From: a virus
DNA: 35,049 nucleotides
IMG/VR virus record: IMGVR_UViG_3300030118_004387
Coordinates: 4,779-39,827 of that record
Direction: 5' to 3' (one strand)
Shown here: piece by piece, positions 1 to 7,539 of the stretch
How the letters are laid out: each line of letters begins with the position of its first letter
Position numbering within the stretch: position 1 is the stretch's first letter
The notes under the pieces: generated by a model
What the model was told of the DNA's origin: nothing
Seen by the model: the letters and a program-made list of their open reading frames with translations, nothing else
Databases searched by the model: none
Translations under genes and position numbers: made by a program

Positions 1-1087
1 TCCCTCTGGTAGCTTGTACTGACCTATATGGAATATTAACATCAAAGTTACGCAAAAGTCTTTCCACAAGGTCACCGCCATTGTTTGTTTCTGCTACTAT
101 TTTATCAGCATTCCAATCATAAAACAGATTTATAGCTTTCCTAGCCCACCTGTCAGGTGTCATTTTTCCACTTGCATCTTCCAAAACATAAAATCGTTTT
201 TGGCGATCTTTGCCGACTACTACAATGCCTGTTTCATCAGAGTTTTCATTTGCAGTAACAGCAGGGTCAATAGCTACGATTATATCTGTGAGTTCTTGTT
301 CTTCTTGTTCGCTCATTCTTGTTTTTTCTATCATAGGAAGATTCCACAATGCACCATCTATTGATTCAATGACTTCAGCGAACAATTCTTGCCTACCTAA
401 AGTTGTGCCTTCATATCTTTCTTTTAGCATCTGTAAAGCAGATTCAGCTAAGTTTTCTTCATTTTCAAATGTGCTGCCCCTTGTTACATGACAATCCTCT
501 CTTTCAATCAAATCTTTTATTAGTTTGGTGGGCTTTGGGGTAGTTGTGATTACACACTGTGGGTTTTTACCTAGACGCAGACCAAACATAAGTTGGTCAA
601 ATGCTTCCGGATATCTCCATGCAGCCAACTCATCACACCATGCTCTATGAAACTGCGGTCCACGAAGTCTGTCTGGCTCTTGTGCTGCATATCCTGAAAT
701 TTTTGAGCCATTGTGCAATCTTATTTCCGCTGTTGATGAGGAGTAACCTTTGTAATCTCTAGTTTTTGCATAACACTCTTTTGGAATTATTGATATCAGA
801 CCGCTGTGTCCGCCAAAGCAAACTCTTCTTAAATCTCCATGAGTTGGAGCCACAACCGCACAATTCACATTAGGGTTTCTTAAAGCATAAAGAGCGATGT
901 CTTGTGCACCTGTTCTTGTCTTGCCCCAACCACGACCAGCTAGAATAAGCCATATATAAAATTGTTCCTTTGGAGAAACTTGCTTTGCTCTAGCTGTTTT
1001 TAGCCAATCAGTGTACAGAGCTATCGTCTGCTTGTTGCCTATCTCTTGCAACTGAGTCAAGCAATTCCATAGCTTCTCTGAAGGCAT
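1..1087 (-). CDS. terL: Terminase large subunit, C-terminus cut by window edge
   Basis: This is the ATPase and nuclease motor that packages phage DNA into the prohead. Read on the minus strand, the frame is open from an ATG at 1087 to base 1. The N-terminal half has a Walker A motif (LAGRGWGKTRTG), followed by a Walker B-like HRAWCDELA. Near the left edge comes IVAIDPAV, the first acidic motif of the RuvC-like nuclease domain, so both domains are present and only the far C-terminus is missing. The ATG start gives an 80-base overlap with terS; in-frame TTG codons further in are alternatives. Portal would be expected next, outside the window. Confidence 0.93.
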   Translation of the reverse strand, partial: MPSEKLWNCLTQLQEIGNKQTIALYTDWLKTARAKQVSPKEQFYIWLILAGRGWGKTRTGAQDIALYALRNPNVNCAVVAPTHGDLRRVCFGGHSGLISIIPKECYAKTRDYKGYSSSTAEIRLHNGSKISGYAAQEPDRLRGPQFHRAWCDELAAWRYPEAFDQLMFGLRLGKNPQCVITTTPKPTKLIKDLIEREDCHVTRGSTFENEENLAESALQMLKERYEGTTLGRQELFAEVIESIDGALWNLPMIEKTRMSEQEEQELTDIIVAIDPAVTANENSDETGIVVVGKDRQKRFYVLEDASGKMTPDRWARKAINLFYDWNADKIVAETNNGGDLVERLLRNFDVNIPYRSVQATRG

Positions 1088-1577
1088 TTTCTTCTGAGAT
1101 GTTTGCATTAAGTTCTACTTTTTCTGTTGATTCTCCCAATGCAAGTTTAGCAAGTTTCTGAGCTGCTATTGCTGCATTGGCTAGTGCGTTTATTTGTGAT
1201 GGTATAAAACTCTTTTTGCCATTGTTTATGTCGTCTGTATTTTTTCTTAAGTTCTGACCAACTGTAGCCATAAGTGCCTTTGCTAAGTTGATAGAAGTGT
1301 TATCAAATTTCTTTGATTCTTCGGATAAGTTCTTTGCTCTTTCTTGGTCTAGTTTTTGAGTGTATTCCATTTGGAACTTTTCTCGTTCAACTTTCCAACT
1401 TTCTTTATTAGCTACCCTGTATAAAGTTGATTTGGCAACTTTATGTTTTTTTGATAATTCGTCTAAAGAGTAAGTAATTCTTGCCCCTGTATCATCAGAC
1501 AAGCCCTGAACAAATTCATTCCTTATCTTTAGTTTGAGATGCTCTGTAAGTTTTTGAGATGTGCTTTTTTTACTCAT
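1008..1577 (-). CDS. terS: Terminase small subunit
   Basis: The 189-residue protein would recognise phage DNA and deliver it to the large subunit. The N-terminal part (about residues 20-60) has a helix-turn-helix of the kind used by small terminases, with LDELSKKHKVAKSTLYRVA as the recognisable core. The rest is predominantly charged and helical, as expected for an oligomerising coiled region. The gene sits directly ahead of terL and overlaps it, the usual order. A good sigma70-type promoter lies 20-50 bases upstream. The call rests on the helix-turn-helix, size and position; small terminases diverge too fast for a stronger claim. Confidence 0.8.
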   Translation of the reverse strand: MSKKSTSQKLTEHLKLKIRNEFVQGLSDDTGARITYSLDELSKKHKVAKSTLYRVANKESWKVEREKFQMEYTQKLDQERAKNLSEESKKFDNTSINLAKALMATVGQNLRKNTDDINNGKKSFIPSQINALANAAIAAQKLAKLALGESTEKVELNANISEENAFREAMELLDSVARDRQQADDSSVH

Positions 1578-1597
1578 AAATTCTCAGAATTTCCCAT

Positions 1598-1626
1598 AAT
1601 ATAATTCATAGTGCTGTCTATGTAAA
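1598..1626 (-). promoter_or_regulatory. Sigma70-like promoter for terS (probable late promoter)
   Basis: On the minus strand TTTACA (1626-1621) and TATATT (1603-1598) are separated by 17 bases, each one mismatch from the sigma70 consensus. The spacer holds a dyad CATAG-N6-CTATG (1607-1622) that may be an operator or chance. If the genome is circular, this could be the head of the whole leftward late operon. Confidence 0.6.
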
Positions 1627-1658
1627 ACAAACTAATTTAATATTTATTCCGAAAAGGG

Positions 1659-1691
1659 TTGCTCTTTTTCTAAAATAAGCGATAATATAAT
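1659..1691 (+). promoter_or_regulatory. Early promoter, copy 1 of a repeated promoter block
   Basis: TTGCTC (1659-1664) is followed 18 bases later by TAATAT (1683-1688), overlapping a perfect TATAAT (1686-1691). The surrounding block, from TTCCGAAAAGGG to AAATTGA, is nearly repeated before the gene at 3810 and more loosely before 15591. It would drive the first plus-strand operon. Confidence 0.6.
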
Positions 1692-1715
1692 TATATAAAT
1701 TGAAGGTAATATAAA

Positions 1716-1856
1716 ATGAGAGCTAAATTGATAACCCTTGAAGTCCGATTCTGGAACTTCTTAGATCGTTTTAACTTGATTATAGGCATGCTTGTGTTTG
1801 CAGGTGGCTGCCATACTTTCAATTATCTTTTAACTTTAATTAATGAGGTATTTTAA
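1716..1856 (+). CDS. Small membrane protein, 46 residues
   Basis: The ATG at 1716 is preceded by GAAGG and lies about 25 bases after the early promoter; the TAA stop shares its last base with the next start codon, which is typical of this phage. The protein has a basic, amphipathic first half and one hydrophobic stretch (LIIGMLVFAGG) that could span the inner membrane. I recognise no family. As the first gene after a promoter it is likely an early host-interaction peptide, which is inference only. Confidence 0.6.
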   Translation: MRAKLITLEVRFWNFLDRFNLIIGMLVFAGGCHTFNYLLTLINEVF

Positions 1857-2134
1857 TGAGTATTTTAAATAAAAGTGATGATGTGATGATTGAGGATAAC
1901 TCAACATTGGACTATTTCCAAATAAAAGAGATGCGTCAAATTACAGAGTTTAATGCTAAAGGTAATCACTACTATTTGGAATTTATTATTTGGGAAGAAA
2001 TGAAGTCTAAATTAGATGGTTCTATTTCTAAGCATTACACCAAAGCAATAAAAAATTGGGATGGTAAAGAATCAACTAAATATGATGTTCTTAGCTCTTT
2101 GACTAACGAGCTTGAAGAAAGGAGGTTAGCGTAA
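1856..2134 (+). CDS. Hypothetical protein, 92 residues
   Basis: No family is recognised. The start follows a GAGG ribosome site and overlaps the previous stop by one base; its own stop overlaps the next start (TAATGG), so it is translationally coupled on both sides. The product is soluble, acidic and mixed helix/strand, with an aromatic stretch (GNHYYLEFIIWEEM) in the middle. It belongs to the block of small early proteins that precedes the replication genes. Confidence 0.65.
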   Translation: MSILNKSDDVMIEDNSTLDYFQIKEMRQITEFNAKGNHYYLEFIIWEEMKSKLDGSISKHYTKAIKNWDGKESTKYDVLSSLTNELEERRLA

Positions 2135-2403
2135 TGGCAGGAGTACATGGCTCAGGGGTTTGTCCTAATTGTAACAACCAAGATGCAGATGCATTTTGGG
2201 ATAGCAGAAATGGAAATAAAATCTCTTGTAAAGAATGTGGTTATGATTCTGATTGGAATATGAGTGAGTCGGACAAGATGAAGATTCAGCTCAGGAAATT
2301 ATCCAATAAAGGATTATTTGAAGTTCATCATTTCATATCTGAAATGCTTGAGTATAGATTGGAGCAAGAAAAAAGGATTATTCAAAGAAGGGAGGAAGCA
2401 TGA
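2134..2403 (+). CDS. Small zinc-ribbon protein
   Basis: The 89-residue protein has two CxxC knuckles, CPNC at residues 10-13 and CKEC at about 32-35, about 19 residues apart, which is a classic zinc ribbon. A charged helical tail rich in Lys, Glu and Arg follows. Such proteins in phages often bind nucleic acid or host RNA polymerase, but nothing here fixes the target. The gene is preceded by GGAGG and its last codons overlap the next start by four bases (ATGA). Confidence 0.7.
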   Translation: MAGVHGSGVCPNCNNQDADAFWDSRNGNKISCKECGYDSDWNMSESDKMKIQLRKLSNKGLFEVHHFISEMLEYRLEQEKRIIQRREEA

Positions 2404-2591
2404 TTGTCCAGTTTTATAATGCTTATCAAATGCGTAGAGTGCCTTGTGGTGTTAGACGCTTTGTTGTCAAAAGGGTTGGTCATAAATGGGTACAGTTGAA
2501 AGAAACTAATAGCCCAAGATGGACTAGAATCAAAAGGAAAGTTTGGAATGAGATTATGGAGTGTCCAACTTTCAAAATAATACAGGAGTAA
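2400..2591 (+). CDS. Hypothetical basic protein, 63 residues
   Basis: The start overlaps the preceding stop (ATGA) and has a strong GGAGG site seven bases upstream. The product is strongly basic, with several Arg and Lys clusters (RRVPCGVRRFVVKR, RIKRKVW), compatible with binding nucleic acid. No family is recognised. A minus-strand reading frame over the same bases has no supporting ribosome site and is dismissed. Confidence 0.6.
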   Translation: MIVQFYNAYQMRRVPCGVRRFVVKRVGHKWVQLKETNSPRWTRIKRKVWNEIMECPTFKIIQE

Positions 2592-2593
2592 TA

Positions 2594-3727
2594 ATGGATA
2601 AATTAGTATTGGAAAAGTTGCTGCATCTTTATAAGTTAGTACCGCAAAAACCAAATAGTAATTTGTACGATGGGAATGTTATGGAAATCTTACCCAAAGG
2701 TCTTACTCAATTACAAATCAAGTCAGATAGCTCATGGGATAAGTTTTTGTCTAATATTTCTGTGCCAAGAAGTATGAAACAAGATGTACCTGTTTTACTA
2801 AAACCAGAAATCGCCAGAAAAAAACTCAAAGAGTTTTCTGATGAGATTCAAAGGGCAGGAAAGTTTTATTATGACTCAAGCTATTACGAACACATAATTT
2901 CAGAGGAAGATTTCAGTAAACTCTGTCAAGAGGTTCCACAAGTTTTGCCTTACGAATCTACTTTTTTGCAAGTAGCTGCCCCTCACGCAACTTATGATGG
3001 CATGACTTATAATATTCTTATTAAAGAAGTCACAGAGGATTCTACTGCAATAAGGAATGCAAAGAGTCACGGACACTTCAACGAAGTAAATAAGTATTTC
3101 TCACTAATTTGTTTCACTTATTTTCATAACAGGAGAGTTTTTAACTTTAATCCTATAACAATGCATTACTGTTTGGGTGTTCATGGTTCAGTGCAAAAAG
3201 ATAAAAATGCCATAACCAATATTGATGACTATGCTAAAAAAACAAAAGATGTCCCATTTACTTTTTGGATTGATCATGAGTGTTACGAAAATAAAGATTG
3301 GCAAGATTTTTATGATGATTCAGAAGATGAAAATGGAGTCTTATCAAATCCAATGTTAAATACTGAGGTATCAATTTATGGTGGTATGTTGCAAATGCTT
3401 TTCGTTTTGTTGGCTTATCCTCAACTATGCAAACAGGAAGAAGTAAGAGGGAAGAAACCTATGGTCTTTGGTAGTATGACTCCCTTCAAGGATTCCGAGC
3501 TGAGAAGAAAGCCGACTTGGGAGCATAAAACTTTAGTGGTTAATCTTACAAAAGAGGAAAAGCAGATCATAGACGAGGCTAGAGAAAGCGGAGTACAAGG
3601 TAAAAGATTCCATGCAGTCAGAAGTCATGTACGAAGATTGGCTTCAGGAAAAATGACGATAGTAAAATCGCACTTTAGAGGAGATAAATCTTTAGGAGTC
3701 ATTCAAAAGGACTATAAAATAAAATAA
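2594..3727 (+). CDS. AcrVA2-like family protein (possible anti-defence)
   Basis: The ATG at 2594 follows CAGGAG with good spacing; an upstream in-frame ATG at 2561 lies inside the previous gene and has no ribosome site. The 377-residue product has a central Phe/Tyr-rich core and a basic C-terminus (about residues 335-377) with RSHVRRLASGK and ending KDYKIK. That C-terminal pattern and the LPYESTFLQ motif match, from memory, the family that contains the Cas12a inhibitor AcrVA2. Relatives are widespread in phages whose hosts lack Cas12a, so a broader role, perhaps on translation of a defence mRNA, is as likely. It is the largest gene in the early block. Confidence 0.5.
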   Translation: MDKLVLEKLLHLYKLVPQKPNSNLYDGNVMEILPKGLTQLQIKSDSSWDKFLSNISVPRSMKQDVPVLLKPEIARKKLKEFSDEIQRAGKFYYDSSYYEHIISEEDFSKLCQEVPQVLPYESTFLQVAAPHATYDGMTYNILIKEVTEDSTAIRNAKSHGHFNEVNKYFSLICFTYFHNRRVFNFNPITMHYCLGVHGSVQKDKNAITNIDDYAKKTKDVPFTFWIDHECYENKDWQDFYDDSEDENGVLSNPMLNTEVSIYGGMLQMLFVLLAYPQLCKQEEVRGKKPMVFGSMTPFKDSELRRKPTWEHKTLVVNLTKEEKQIIDEARESGVQGKRFHAVRSHVRRLASGKMTIVKSHFRGDKSLGVIQKDYKIK

Positions 3728-3745
3728 TAAATATTCCAAAAAGGG

Positions 3746-3779
3746 TTGCTCTTTATCTAAAAATATGCAATAATATAAT
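3746..3779 (+). promoter_or_regulatory. Internal early promoter, copy 2 of the repeated block
   Basis: TTGCTC (3746-3751), 19 bases, then TAATAT (3771-3776) overlapping TATAAT (3774-3779). The flanks, TTCCAAAAAGGG upstream and AAATTGA downstream, match copy 1 closely. It starts in the gap between the AcrVA2-like gene and the gene at 3810, so it restarts transcription into the replication genes. Confidence 0.6.
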
Positions 3780-3809
3780 CATAAATTGAGCCGAAAGGCA
3801 GGAGATAAA

Positions 3810-4319
3810 ATGAAAAAAGAAACTTACAAAATAATCAAAAACTTCTACTCAAACGAAGAAGGCAAAATAGCTGCAAATGGTATATCCTCAAATGATTGTC
3901 ACTTGCTTTGCGATAGATCATACAGGTCTTTGAGAGGCAATGGTCTTTTCGCAAACAGTTATCTAAAACAATCAGAGGAAAAAGCATGGGGTAATGATTC
4001 AGTTGAAAGCTCTGCGAAGGGAGCATTTCTAGATTATCAGGACATCGTAAGATGGAAGTCAAATGGAAGAATACCTTTTGGGGATATGCTTCTGGACTTT
4101 TTCTATGCAGGGTACATTACTAAAAAGCAACTTTTAGAATCAGCTGCTATCCATGAAAGAGATAACGACGATTTTTGGAGTACTGTTGAAGTTAAAAAAT
4201 CAATCTGTCCTGAAACAGGCGAGGAGCTTTTTAACTTCGTTCCGAAAAGAGATGAAGATGGCTTTTTGGTTCATGCAGAGAATTGTGTTGACTATAACGG
4301 ATTTGGAGATTTGGCATAA
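3810..4319 (+). CDS. Hypothetical protein, 169 residues
   Basis: I take the ATG at 3810, which follows AGGCAGGAG, over a TTG at 3786. The protein is soluble, has scattered His and Cys residues, and shows no family I know. It is the first gene after the second early promoter copy and its stop overlaps the next start, placing it in the operon that runs through to the primase-helicase. Confidence 0.65.
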   Translation: MKKETYKIIKNFYSNEEGKIAANGISSNDCHLLCDRSYRSLRGNGLFANSYLKQSEEKAWGNDSVESSAKGAFLDYQDIVRWKSNGRIPFGDMLLDFFYAGYITKKQLLESAAIHERDNDDFWSTVEVKKSICPETGEELFNFVPKRDEDGFLVHAENCVDYNGFGDLA

Positions 4320-4561
4320 TGGAAAAGTTTGACTTTGAAAAAGCTAAAGAGATTTTCCTGCAGAAAGCAGGAAAGTCTTATCAAAAAATACCTAGCAAAG
4401 AATATTCATCTGCTCGTATGGGTGGATGGATAATAAGAGATGTTGAAGATATGTATATTGGATTCGTTGGCTATAGGGGAGATACCCAAGTTTTTGACTA
4501 TATGCCTCAAACTGCTGAAACAGTGCAAGATAATAGATTCTTTAAAAACAAAAAATGTTAG
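4319..4561 (+). CDS. Hypothetical protein, 80 residues
   Basis: The start overlaps the preceding stop by one base. The product begins with a charged helix, then a strand-rich part (MGGWIIRDVEDMYIGFVGY). I recognise no domain. Its context is a cluster of small proteins just ahead of the replication initiator. Confidence 0.6.
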   Translation: MEKFDFEKAKEIFLQKAGKSYQKIPSKEYSSARMGGWIIRDVEDMYIGFVGYRGDTQVFDYMPQTAETVQDNRFFKNKKC

Positions 4562-4698
4562 ATAAATATAGAATCAAAAATACCACCAGAGAAGTTACTG
4601 TGTGGTATATCAAAGAGGGTGTGGCTTTCGTCACGGAAGAAGAAACAGGAAAGAGTTATAATATTTCCGCAGATAAAATACAGGAGTTTTATAAATGA
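4555..4698 (+). CDS. Hypothetical protein, 47 residues
   Basis: This short gene overlaps the previous one by seven bases and ends in ATGA with the next start, so the chain of coupled genes is unbroken. The peptide is strand-rich (TTREVTVWYIKEGVAFV) with an acidic patch. Its coupling on both sides and the ribosome site of the next gene lying inside it support that it is real. Function unknown. Confidence 0.55.
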   Translation: MLDKYRIKNTTREVTVWYIKEGVAFVTEEETGKSYNISADKIQEFYK

Positions 4699-5315
4699 GC
4701 ATTGAACACTTAAACAAGGCTTTGAAGGTTGAAGGCTTGAAGCCTACTGCAAAATTTATACTTATTGTCTTAGCTAATTATGCCGATGAAAAAGGAACTT
4801 GTTATCCATCGTATCGTCACATTGCCAATATCGTTGGCTTAAAAGATACAAAAGGAGTGCAGCGTACTATTAAATCTTTAGCTGATATGGGCTTACTTAA
4901 GATCAATAACAGAAAAAATGATAGTGGTGGAAACACAAGTAATCTTTATGAACTTACTATGGGTTCAGAAACCCCCACCCCCTTGTCAGCCCCTCCCCTC
5001 AGGGTTACAGAACCCTCCAATACTAAAGAAGATACAAAAGAATATATATCATCATTCCAAGAGTTTTGGAAAATATATCCAAGAAAGATTGGAAAGAAAC
5101 AAGCTAGTAAGATATTTGGAAAATATGACGAAAAACATTATGCGAAGATCATTCATGGAGTTAGACTTTTTGCACAAGAAAATAAAACCACAGAAGAAAG
5201 ATTCATACCACACCCTTCAACATGGTTGAACCAAGAGCGTTGGATGGATTGGTTTGAAGAAACTGATGGTCAATATGTTTTAAAAATAAATAAATTGAAT
5301 AACCTCGCAGGTTAG
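4695..5315 (+). CDS. Helix-turn-helix replication protein (initiator or helicase loader)
   Basis: Residues 1-95 form a winged helix of the HTH_36 type, with the pattern LKPTAKFILIVLANYAD and CYPSYRHIANIVG that is common to phage replication O-like proteins. A Pro-rich linker follows, then a C-terminal domain opening with FWKIYPRKIGKKQA, a motif shared with phage DnaC- or DnaD-like loaders. At 206 residues it is of usual size. The start has GGAG eight bases upstream. Directly next is the primase-helicase, so it probably recognises the origin and recruits that enzyme. Whether it binds origin DNA or only the helicase is not settled by sequence. Confidence 0.75.
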   Translation: MSIEHLNKALKVEGLKPTAKFILIVLANYADEKGTCYPSYRHIANIVGLKDTKGVQRTIKSLADMGLLKINNRKNDSGGNTSNLYELTMGSETPTPLSAPPLRVTEPSNTKEDTKEYISSFQEFWKIYPRKIGKKQASKIFGKYDEKHYAKIIHGVRLFAQENKTTEERFIPHPSTWLNQERWMDWFEETDGQYVLKINKLNNLAG

Positions 5316-5324
5316 GAGTGGAAA

Positions 5325-7019
5325 ATGAATGAAAGACCAGAAGATCATGGAATCAAGCTGAGAAAGTTTGATCATGGAACCCAAAAAGTAAAATGTCCCA
5401 AATGTCAGCCACCGCATAAGATGTCTGACAACCCATTGAGCGTAACAATTAATGAGGAAGGCACAGTATGGTTTTGTCACCATTGTGACTGGAAAGGTAG
5501 TTATTTTACTAACAGTAACAAGATGTATATTCCAAAAGAAAAGGTATATCAAAAACCAGAAGTCCCTAACAGCAATGCCAAAAATACAACCTATCAATAT
5601 TTTAAAAATCGTGGCATTGGGGCTACTGTTGTAGATGAATTCAAAATATTTGAGGACAAAGGTTGGTTTGGGTTCCAGTACTTTGATGAGCATGAGCAAG
5701 TTTTAAATATCAAATATAGAAACAATGGAAAAAACTTTAGGCAAACACAGGGAGCAAAACCTTTTCTGTTTAACTACAACAAAGTAAAAGAAGCTGATGA
5801 AATAGTATTTGTGGAAGGAGAAATGGATGTCTTGAGTTGTGCAGAAATCGGTATGTTAGCTACTACCTTGCCCAATGGTGCACCAAAAGAAGCAAAGTTT
5901 AATGACAAAGATGCTAGATTCAATGCTTTGGAAAACTGTCCCCTTAGTGCAAAAAAAGTTATCCTCTTTACTGATACAGATACCGCAGGTAAAGCCTTAC
6001 ATAAAGAATTGCTACATCGTTTCGGCAAAGATGTTTGTTGGTATGTCAATGTGCCTGATGACTGTAAAGATGCAAACGATGTTTTGGTAAAACATGGAGC
6101 AGCGAAATTAAAGAAAGTCATAGATGAGGCAATACCTTATCCAATTGATGGTCTTTACTCTGCTAACGATTACTATTCACAGATTCAAGATTTGTACGAT
6201 GGGAACTATGAAAAGCCAATTGAAATAGGCATGAAAGGTTTAGATGAAATTTACAAAATAATGACTGGTACTTTTCATTGTATTACTGGCATACCAAATC
6301 ATGGTAAATCTATTTTTTTAGATCAAATACTACTGAACCTAGCTTTAAATCATGATTGGAAGTTTGCAATCTTTTCTCCTGAACACTCAACTTCAATGCA
6401 TATAAGACGATTGATTCAGATGTATTGTCGGAAGCCATTTGATGAAGGCTTTGAAGAAAGACTAGATAAAAAAGAATTAAATCAGGCTCTTGAGTTTATT
6501 CAGAGTCACTTCTACTTCATAGAAACAAGGGACAGTACCCCAACTGTAAACAACATATTAGATATCACAAAATCGTCAATATTTAAGCATGGGATAAATG
6601 GTTTGGTGATTGACCCTTACAACGAAGTTGATGCAAAAAGAGAGGGAAATGCAAGAGAAGATGAGCATATTAGAGATTTCATATCTTTATGTAAAAGGTT
6701 CTCAAGGATTTACGAGATCGTAACATGGGTTGTAGCACATCCTACTAAATTGCCTAAAGGTACTGATGGTGGTTATACCCCACCAACCGCATACGACATA
6801 AGTGGGGCAGCACATTGGCACAATCAGGCTGATGCAGTCCTTACTATTCACAGAGATTTTGATGAAAACACCACAAGTGTAATAACTAGGAAAATCAGAG
6901 AACAAGACCTATATGGCAAGATTGGAGAAGCTAAATTTATGTATAACTTCAAAACAAGGAGCTTTGACCCTTACACAAAAATGGTTGTTGGTGATTGGGA
7001 AGAAAATGTCACTTGGTAA
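5325..7019 (+). CDS. DNA primase-helicase (T7 gp4/Twinkle type)
   Basis: A 564-residue fusion enzyme that primes lagging-strand synthesis and unwinds DNA at the phage fork. The zinc-binding domain has CPKC (24-27) and CHHC (51-54). The TOPRIM primase core shows VEGEMD (163-168) and the acidic TDTDTAG (216-222). The RecA-fold helicase has Walker A GIPNHGKS (322-329), Walker B GLVIDPYNE, and a sensor-like VVAHPTKLPKG. The AGGAG site overlaps the end of the initiator gene. Its last 11 bases overlap the convergent kinase gene. No DNA polymerase is visible in the window, so the phage may rely on the host polymerase or carry one in the missing part. Confidence 0.92.
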   Translation: MNERPEDHGIKLRKFDHGTQKVKCPKCQPPHKMSDNPLSVTINEEGTVWFCHHCDWKGSYFTNSNKMYIPKEKVYQKPEVPNSNAKNTTYQYFKNRGIGATVVDEFKIFEDKGWFGFQYFDEHEQVLNIKYRNNGKNFRQTQGAKPFLFNYNKVKEADEIVFVEGEMDVLSCAEIGMLATTLPNGAPKEAKFNDKDARFNALENCPLSAKKVILFTDTDTAGKALHKELLHRFGKDVCWYVNVPDDCKDANDVLVKHGAAKLKKVIDEAIPYPIDGLYSANDYYSQIQDLYDGNYEKPIEIGMKGLDEIYKIMTGTFHCITGIPNHGKSIFLDQILLNLALNHDWKFAIFSPEHSTSMHIRRLIQMYCRKPFDEGFEERLDKKELNQALEFIQSHFYFIETRDSTPTVNNILDITKSSIFKHGINGLVIDPYNEVDAKREGNAREDEHIRDFISLCKRFSRIYEIVTWVVAHPTKLPKGTDGGYTPPTAYDISGAAHWHNQADAVLTIHRDFDENTTSVITRKIREQDLYGKIGEAKFMYNFKTRSFDPYTKMVVGDWEENVTW

Positions 7020-7539
7020 ATTCAAATAAGTCTTTTGCAAGGCTTTTTGATTCTTCTAAGTCTCTTAAAGAAACCAACTCAATTATATTAGAAAGTTCTT
7101 TATCCTTTTTTATGTTTTGTATTTTCGTGAGTCTGCCTTTCTTGAATTTTTCAGTTTGTTTGTCACCTCTTTGTTCGTGTCTTTTTTCTAATGTTGCAGC
7201 ATCTCCTTCTAAAATTATTATGCGGATATCGTAATCCTGATTTAGAAGTTTTAAGTTATTAGCAGTAAAAAGACGATCACCTTCAAAAACAATGTTCTTA
7301 TCACTCATAGCTACATAAGATTCAAAGTCCTTTTGAACTGCCATAGACAACTTATCTGTGCCTGCAAAGACCTCTCCTAAATCGTATATACCAAGTACGC
7401 TAGTTTCGCTTTTTGTGTCGTGATAACCCCTCAACAAACCCTTTTGAAATTTTTTGTTTGGCTTTAATAAGGACAAATAATTTCGCATAAGAGTAGTTTT
7501 GCCAGAAGCAGGTACACCACCGATTGCCACACATTTCAT
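7009..7539 (-). CDS. 5-hydroxymethyl-dU DNA kinase (P-loop)
   Basis: A 176-residue P-loop kinase predicted to phosphorylate the hydroxymethyl group of 5-hydroxymethyluracil in DNA, activating it for displacement. Walker A is GGVPASGKTT (7-16); the motif VFAGTDKLSMAVQ (57-69) is the one I associate with the phage 5-hmdU DNA kinase family, and a lid-like ATLEKRHEQRGDK follows. It is the last gene of the modification operon and overlaps the transferase upstream by ATGA, so the two are made together, as expected for successive steps. The motif match is from memory; a nucleotide kinase of other specificity is the alternative. Confidence 0.78.
   Translation of the reverse strand: MKCVAIGGVPASGKTTLMRNYLSLLKPNKKFQKGLLRGYHDTKSETSVLGIYDLGEVFAGTDKLSMAVQKDFESYVAMSDKNIVFEGDRLFTANNLKLLNQDYDIRIIILEGDAATLEKRHEQRGDKQTEKFKKGRLTKIQNIKKDKELSNIIELVSLRDLEESKSLAKDLFEFTK

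Noticed and set aside
210-491. Plus-strand reading frame across terL
   Set aside because: The minus frame gives clear terminase motifs here; the plus frame is Ser-rich shadow sequence without a ribosome site.
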